Source of the DNA: Neoceratodus forsteri
Taxonomy: Eukaryota > Chordata > Ceratodontiformes > Ceratodontidae
Length of the DNA: 64,000 nt
Assembly: GCA_016271365.2 (NCBI GenBank)
Contig: CM028129.1
Coordinates: 845,388,001 to 845,452,000, forward strand
Direction of reading: 5' to 3'
The notes beneath the pieces are model-generated. The model searched no databases and was not told where the DNA came from. It saw nothing but the letters and a program-made list of their open reading frames with translations. Position 1 is the stretch's first letter. Each line of letters begins with the position of its first letter. The position numbers and the translations under genes were made by a program. Shown here in pieces: positions 58,742-64,000 of the stretch.

Positions 58742-59960
58742 CTAATGTTTGGCACATTGTCCTTCCTGGCACAATGCTGCATAGTTGTGCAGCTGTCTGT
58801 CATGCTCTTCATGGTGGTCTTCATCAGCCCTGTCCTCCTCCTCGTCCAGGGCTGGTGGTGGCACACGGTTCCTGAGAGCGAGGTTGTGCAGCATGCAGCA
58901 CATCATGAAGATCTTGCACACCATCTCAGGTCTGTACTGCAATGCCCCTCCTGTTCAATCCAGGCACCAGAAACATGCCTTTAGGACACCAAATGTCTGC
59001 TCAATGACAGCCCTGGTGGAGGTATGGGCCTCATTGTAGCCCACTTCAGCCATGGTGTGTGTGTGCGCCGTGTGGTGGCATCATGACCCATGGCAGCTGT
59101 GGGTATCCACTGTCACCTCTGGGATGTAAGTGACACAACATTAATGTGCAGGACACATGTTATGCACACAGGCCTGCTGCATCTGCAGGGACAGGGGTGC
59201 TTCTTTGCAGTCCAGTGGCACCTACCAATGAGCCATCTGCCTGTCATATGTCCCCTCTCGAATGCATCACATAGGTCACAGTTGTGGAGGGTGTAGGAGT
59301 CATGGCTGGAACCAGGGTACTGGGCTATCACTTTCATTATGTGGCACTGGCTATCACACACCACCTGCATATTCATGGAGTGGAAGCCCTTTCGGTTGAT
59401 GTACACCTCCGCCTCACCTGGTGGTTACCTGATGGCCATGTGTGTACAGTCGATCACACCAAGCACATGTGGAAACTGTGCAACTTCATAGAATGTCTGC
59501 TTCACCACCTGCTGCTGTGGTGCGTCCCTCGGGAATGCACTGTAATGGTCCATGTGGGCCAACATCGCATTTAGGCACCTGGACAAGGCTGGCTGTGAGA
59601 TGCCTACGGTGTCACCTGGTGGGGGTTTGGAATGTTCCAGTGGCAAGGAAGCACAATGTTGCACTTACCTTCACTACCATTGGAACGGGATGCCCCCCAC
59701 AGGTTGCACTCTGTAGATCTTCCCATAGCTCATCACACTGCTCTGCTATGCCAGCCTTTGGCAGGTGGTTGCATGCGACGCACACTGCTCCTCTGTGAAA
59801 TCCAGGTATGAGGTCCTGGCTCTGTACACCCATGGTGCATGGTGTCTGATGGGTATGTGCTGCACTACTTGCTGCCTGTTTCCCTGGTTCCTGCCATCGT
59901 GCCACCTGCTGTGCCTATGCCACCTGTCCAGTAGCAATAATCCCGGTATGGCTGCCAGTG
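58742..59960 (-). pseudogene. HARBI1-like DDE transposase of H3, two or more stops, one intron
   Basis: Read leftward: SYLDFTEEQC (near 59805), KVSATLCFLATGTFQTP, GDTVGISQPALSRCLNAML (helix-turn-helix, about 59600), VLGVIDCTHMAI with Asp 1 (about 59450), YINRKGFHSMNMQVVCD and YPGSSHDSYTLHN. A 109-bp GT-AG intron (59225-59117) follows GRWLIG and rejoins to GDSGYP with Asp 2. Then YNEAHTSTRAVIEQTFGVLK carries the Glu (about 59010), and GALQYRPEMVCKIFMM and MLHNLALRN follow. The acidic tail DEEEDRADEDHHEEHD ends at 58742. Stops after HMAIR and after CFWCLD, plus upstream frame changes, disable it. It is clearly a different family from the H2 enzyme but has the same intron. Confidence 0.85.
59117..59225 (-). 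other. Spliceosomal-type intron in the H3 transposase
   Basis: On the minus strand the donor is CTCATTG|GTAGGTGCC and the acceptor CATCCCAGAG|GTGACAG. Removal gives W-L-I-G-D-S-G-Y, phase 1 in the Gly codon, identical to the H2 intron position. Confidence 0.75.
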
Positions 59961-60376
59961 CTGCCCTCATGCTATCACTATCAGCAAGAGTGTCTGCACA
60001 CTGCTTGCTCCATAGTGACTCTGCTGTCTGTCTCACTGAGCCTCCTTTTATACTCTTCTGCAGTTACACCTGCCCCCCCCCCGGTGTAGCTTTCACCTTT
60101 TGCAAGTGGCATTTCTTGCCCTATGGTTGCTTCTGGAATCCCGCCAATGGGGATATTGCTGCTTTTCTTTGGCGCAAGTCGTTTTACGCCTCTGCATATC
60201 TCAGAGTTTGGCAGCAGTGCAGCATATATCGACTTTGGTGCATCAGGTTTATGTCATGGTGCAAGCCACATTCAAGAACTGCACATGTTGCAACTGTTTG
60301 ATGCATCTCACAGTTTGCACCATTTGGTTTGGTGCAACTGCATTATGGCAGGCATATCTTTTTGTGAATCAGGCTC

Positions 60377-60889
60377 AAACACTTTAAATCTAAAGTTTAC
60401 TCCCTGTCTCTGTGAATTTAAGTTCCCTAGTGTACTTACCTGGTTACCTAAAACTATATATATAAATATATATACTGCGCCAGTATAGTTAGGGTTGAGT
60501 AAGCAGTTTAATGTTAAACCCCAAATTGTGCACCTTAATAACTTTGCAACCATTCAATGGATTGCATGAAATTAGGAATGCATGGTCTCATATAGTAGGT
60601 CTCTTGATTTGCCAAGTTGCTTTTTGATTGGACTTGCAATTTCCATGCAGCAAAGCTCTGAAACATTAGTTTTTTGCCTATTTTTGGTACTTTTTTGCTG
60701 ATTTGTGCCCATCACACTGCGGCCACACCATGTGGTATTTTGGTCTGAAATATTTTGGGTAGAAAGAGGTTTGGTTCAAAAACAATCCAGGGGTGGTTTG
60801 GCGAAAAAATATTAATCCGTTCCAAAGTTATTTAATTTTGAAGTTTCAGGTTCTGAGCATCCTCAGTTCACTCCAAAATTTATATGTAT
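60377..60889. other. Unassigned sequence right of H3
   Basis: Begins with a 47-base segment shared with 33393-33440. The rest, including CCATTCAATGGATTGCATGA, has no coding potential that I can see. Confidence 0.5.
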
Positions 60890-61830
60890 GTTTTGCGAAA
60901 GGGGATTGGGCTCATGAGCAAGGATTTTGTCAGCTCACAAATAGGGATTTGTAAAATCCCCATTCGTGAGAAAAAACTCTTGGTTTGCGAGCCACCATTT
61001 TGTTTTCATTTTTTCCCCCAAATGAAGTGTTGTAGCTTACCCCATGGGTGACGTCTTGCACAAATAAGGCATGGGCTTTTACAGGGTGACACCCTCTACA
61101 AACCCATGCCTTTAGTTTCCTTTGTTTTGGCAAAAAAATGGTTGTTTCCAATTTTAACATTCTGAGTTTGTGACTCGCTTCCAATCCTCATTCACAAGGT
61201 GACAAAATACCCATTCACAAGCCGATCCCCTTTCTTGAGGTAGCACAATCCTTGATCACGACTTAGGGATTAGATGGCCCTATCTCCCAAACAAGAATTG
61301 GCTCATGAACAGGGATTCTGACACCTCGTGAAAGGGGATTGGCTTGCGAAAGGGGAGTTTGCCAGTTTGCAATAGGGGATTGGGATTTTGAATCTCCTTT
61401 CATGAGCTGTCAAAATCCCCTTTCGCGAGGTGTCAACATCCCATTTGTGAGCCAATCCCTTTTCACAAACTGACAGAATCCTTGATTGTCATTTCACAAC
61501 CAGATGGCCATTCTCGCAAATGAGGATTGGCTTTCGAATGGGGATTTTGACACCTCGCGAATGAGGATTTTGTCAGATCGTGAAAGAGGATTGGTTTTTC
61601 AATTCCTCGTTCGCGAGCTGTCAAAATCCCCATTCGTGAGCTGTCAAAATCCCCATTTGTGAGCCAGTCCTGTTTCTCAAGATAGCAAAATCCCCTTTCA
61701 TGACTTGCAGACCAGATGACCAAAATCTGACGATCAAGGATTATTGGCAAATGGGGATTCTGACAGCTCGCAAACTAGGACTGACCTCACGAATGGGGAT
61801 TTTGACACCTCGCAAACTAGGATTTTAAAA
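60890..61830. repeat. Dense array of a short degenerate motif in both orientations
   Basis: About thirty matches by eye to a core like GGGGATTTTGACA flanked by CTCGCGAA/TTCGCGAG words, or its complement TGTCAAAATCCCC, lie within 940 bases. Examples are TCGCGAATGAGGATTTTGTC, GAGCTGTCAAAATCCCCATT and GGCTTTCGAATGGGGATTTT. Spacing is irregular, roughly 20 to 40 bases, and adjacent motifs alternate between strands. A gap with few copies lies at about 61000-61150. No gene is present. Confidence 0.8.
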
Positions 61831-62355
61831 ACTATCACTGCACTGTAAATGAACAGTTTGGTCTTTTGGCTTGAAATTTGCAGGGTATAAAGGGTATGTC
61901 CCAGACCTGTGAATTATTCTATTTAGATTATATAGATATGCCATCATGAAGTTGAGATTTTTCCCATAGGATAACATTGCAGTGCCCACAGCGATTTTAG
62001 GTGCCCGTATTTCAAAAATGATGCGAGATACAGATTTTTCACTACTCGCAGCTTAGTCGACCTCAAGACTAAGCATGTGTAGAGGTTTTGAAGTCATGAT
62101 TACAACTGCAGTGGAATTGTTTTCATAGGTTGTGCGGTTACTGAGATACTGGCAAATTAGTGTTACAAGGGTTCCTTTTAAGGCCTATAGGGCTACTGTA
62201 TGGCTCTGTTGTTATGTGTAAGTGGGAGTACAGGGCCCAGAGGACCTGCACTTCCACATGCACATATCATTACGCACAAATAGACAGTTTGGTGGGAGCA
62301 CAGGGCCACCAATACATACTATTTACTAGTTACATTATACTTTTTGAAAAAGTAA
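61831..62355. other. Unassigned AT-rich sequence
   Basis: No coding sequence or terminus recognised. Confidence 0.5.
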
Positions 62356-62359
62356 GGAA

Positions 62360-62743
62360 ATTCATTGCAAAAACTTAATTAATGCATCAGTTAGGGTTAA
62401 AGTGACAAAAGTGGGGAACTGAAATGTTAGGGTTGAGCCCCCTAACCCTTCCCCCCACCACCCCATCCTCCACACACCGACAAATTCCAGGGTGTGCCAT
62501 GGGGTCATGAGGCCTAGCTTTCACCCCATTCTCCTTTACTGTGGCATGTCAACCTATTTACACATGGAATGGGGTGAGAGTTGGGCTTGGTGACCCCATG
62601 GCACACCCTGGTGTTTGTCAGTGTGTGGTGGATGGGGTGGGTGGTGGGAGGAGGTGTTAGGGGCTCAACCCTAACATCTCATTTCCCCACTTTTGTTGCT
62701 TTAACCCTAACTGATGCATTAACAAAGTTTTTTTGCAATGAAT
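62360..62743. repeat. 384-bp fold-back (inverted-repeat) element
   Basis: The left arm starts ATTCATTGCAAAAACTT and contains AATGCATCAGTTAGGGTTAA, AAAAGTGGGGAA, GTTAGGGTTGAGCCCC and GGTGTGCCATGGGGTCA. The right arm is its reverse complement with modest divergence, ending GCAATGAAT at 62743. Arms are about 175 bases with a loop of about 35 centred near 62551. Related sequence lies at 10749-10840. A short (AT)n run abuts the right end. Confidence 0.9.
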
Positions 62744-64000
62744 ATATATATATATATATTTTTTTTTTTACAGCATACTGATGTGTTATACTTGTACTGT
62801 TGGTAACCGTATACACCTATGTGCAAACTACACCACAGTATTTTGCATTTCTTTTAATGCTCCTTGTACTTAAATATTCATGCTGCTACATTTCACAAGC
62901 AATATATCTGCTAATGGCCAGAAGTCCTAATGTTTATTGGTCCACTAAAAACTGTGGGGACTGTGGTTGACAACCCTCTGGTTGTCCCTATTTTACACTT
63001 TTAGTCATGTGAGCCAAACTAAACTTAATAATACTTTAAAATAACTACATCATACTCTCAAATGCATTGAAGTTGTTAGAAAAAGGAGACAAAATTCACT
63101 TTTCATAGCCTGTGTAAACTAGAGTTTCATAGACACCCTTTTTGGTTTGTTGTTGTAAAAGCTTGCCTTCTATAGAAAATATAAGCGGGGTTCTTGTTTG
63201 TACCAACCCTACAGATACACCACACCATTATATGACCTAAGTAGTAATTCTTGTTTTATAGTCATTAGTCTTTATCAGTTTTTCTTTCTTGCCTGTCAGC
63301 ACTAAATGATTTTGTTTGAGACCCACTGAGCTCTTTGCTTGCTTGTACAGCATGTTAGAGAAACCACTAGAGTAGGGATAATCTAGACCTGGTACTCTTG
63401 AACCAGGATCTGATTTAAGAATTACAGGTTGATGCATAACTGGGGATGGTCGACTACAGCACTGTCTGTTTGACATACGCGCTGGGCCCAGTGTCCGAAG
63501 ACCACAGTGCTCCCTAGGACAGCATGACAGTGCTACAGAGAGACTGAAAAAACTTTCAGACATTGCCATACACCAGCAACAACCTCTAGACCCAGAATTG
63601 TGAACTTTTGCTAAGATCCTGAAATAACTTGGACCGCTACCTGATTCAAGCTAACAAAATAATGCTTTATGGAAAAGAACGAGAACTGGATCGATGACTT
63701 CAGACTCTACCAGCTCAAAGACCTTCTGCCTTCCATTCAGGACTATAGATAAACATGTTTTATGCCAGCTGATGAATGTATTTATTTAATATTACTTTTG
63801 CTAAACAGCATGCTCTAGGAACAGCATAATTAGAGTTGGGGGGGTCAAATCTGATTTTCAGTGCAATCTAATGGGCATACACTGTAGCTAAACATGTTTC
63901 CTCGGGTCTGCTAAAGGATAAACCATGGTATTATAGTAAATTATGCCACAGGTATCCACTTTTAGCCAATCACATCACAGGAAAAGTAGGAGTTATTGTC
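62744..64000. other. Unassigned sequence to the right edge
   Basis: No element was recognised. An open frame on the minus strand at 63569-63237 (110 codons, with PVMHQPVILKSDPGSRVPGL) is the only notable one. It has balanced composition but no motif I know, and no splice or poly(A) context was established. Confidence 0.4.

Larger units (their letters stand above)
38876..60376. mobile_element. Harbinger element H3, split by a CR1-type LINE and a CR1-like tail
   Basis: The left end GGGCCCTATTCTCAAAAGG at 38876 pairs with the right end, whose reverse complement is GAGCCTGATTCACAAAAAG at 60376. Both carry GATATGCC about 20 bases further in. AAA flanks both sides (38873-38875, 60377-60379), fitting a 3-bp A/T-rich duplication. 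Inside are a plus-strand Myb-like gene, a minus-strand Myb-like gene and a minus-strand HARBI1-like transposase. A competing terminus, CTTCTGTGAATAGGGCCC ending at 41551, pairs better base for base with 38876. So the left part (38876-41551) could instead be a separate element. Removing the nested LINE and tail leaves about 8.8 kb. Confidence 0.6.

Noticed and set aside
60890..61830. CRISPR-like array
   Set aside because: The repeats are degenerate, alternate in strand and vary in spacing, and the surroundings are eukaryotic. No array structure or cas genes.
1..64000. Endogenous retrovirus or other LTR element
   Set aside because: No gag, protease, integrase or envelope-like strings and no paired LTRs were recognised; all RT-like strings fit LINEs or Penelope-like elements.
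1..64000. Host exons, tRNA or rRNA genes
   Set aside because: No recognisable host protein family and no tRNA or rRNA signature was seen by reading; a tRNA scan and transcript alignment would settle this.

Overview
This window is a graveyard of nested transposable elements from a vertebrate genome. I see no host protein-coding gene, rRNA or tRNA that I can support. The mix points to a non-mammalian vertebrate with a large, repeat-rich genome: L1/Tx1-like and CR1/L2-like LINEs, Penelope-like elements, hAT elements and Harbinger elements with GT-AG introns. An amphibian (for example a caecilian) or a lobe-finned fish would fit. The organism is inferred from element types only, not from any diagnostic gene.

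Layout. 1-3428: 5' part of an L1/Tx1-like LINE on the minus strand. 3429-15530: mostly unassigned sequence with short insertions: tails of one CR1-like LINE family, a broken BED-finger gene, a TTAA-flanked element, a 468-bp insertion with a 16-bp target duplication, and an L2-like tail. 15535-32825: two Penelope-like elements head to head. The left copy (minus strand) is split by an 8.76-kb hAT-like element (16661-25419, exact 8-bp duplication), which is itself split by a second hAT (17693-23108) carrying a ZMYM1-like transposase. The right copy (plus strand) is split by a 2.06-kb non-coding insertion. 33600-38875: a decayed plus-strand L1, split by a CR1-like tail, which is split by a minus-strand L1. 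38876-60376: a Harbinger element, here H3, split inside its second Myb/SANT-like gene by a CR1-type LINE (43878-55871). That LINE is split inside ORF1 by another Harbinger, H2 (46936-53793). 60377-64000: unassigned sequence with a dense array of a short degenerate motif and a 384-bp fold-back.

How the genes work together. Each Harbinger pairs a DDE transposase (HARBI1-like) with Myb/SANT-like DNA-binding proteins, the known two-protein requirement of the superfamily. H2 and probably H3 carry two Myb-like genes plus the transposase. Both transposase genes carry an intron at the same codon, the glycine of the GDSGYP motif. The nesting gives a relative insertion order: H3 before the CR1-type LINE before H2; Penelope before outer hAT before inner hAT; plus-strand L1 before CR1-like tail before minus-strand L1.
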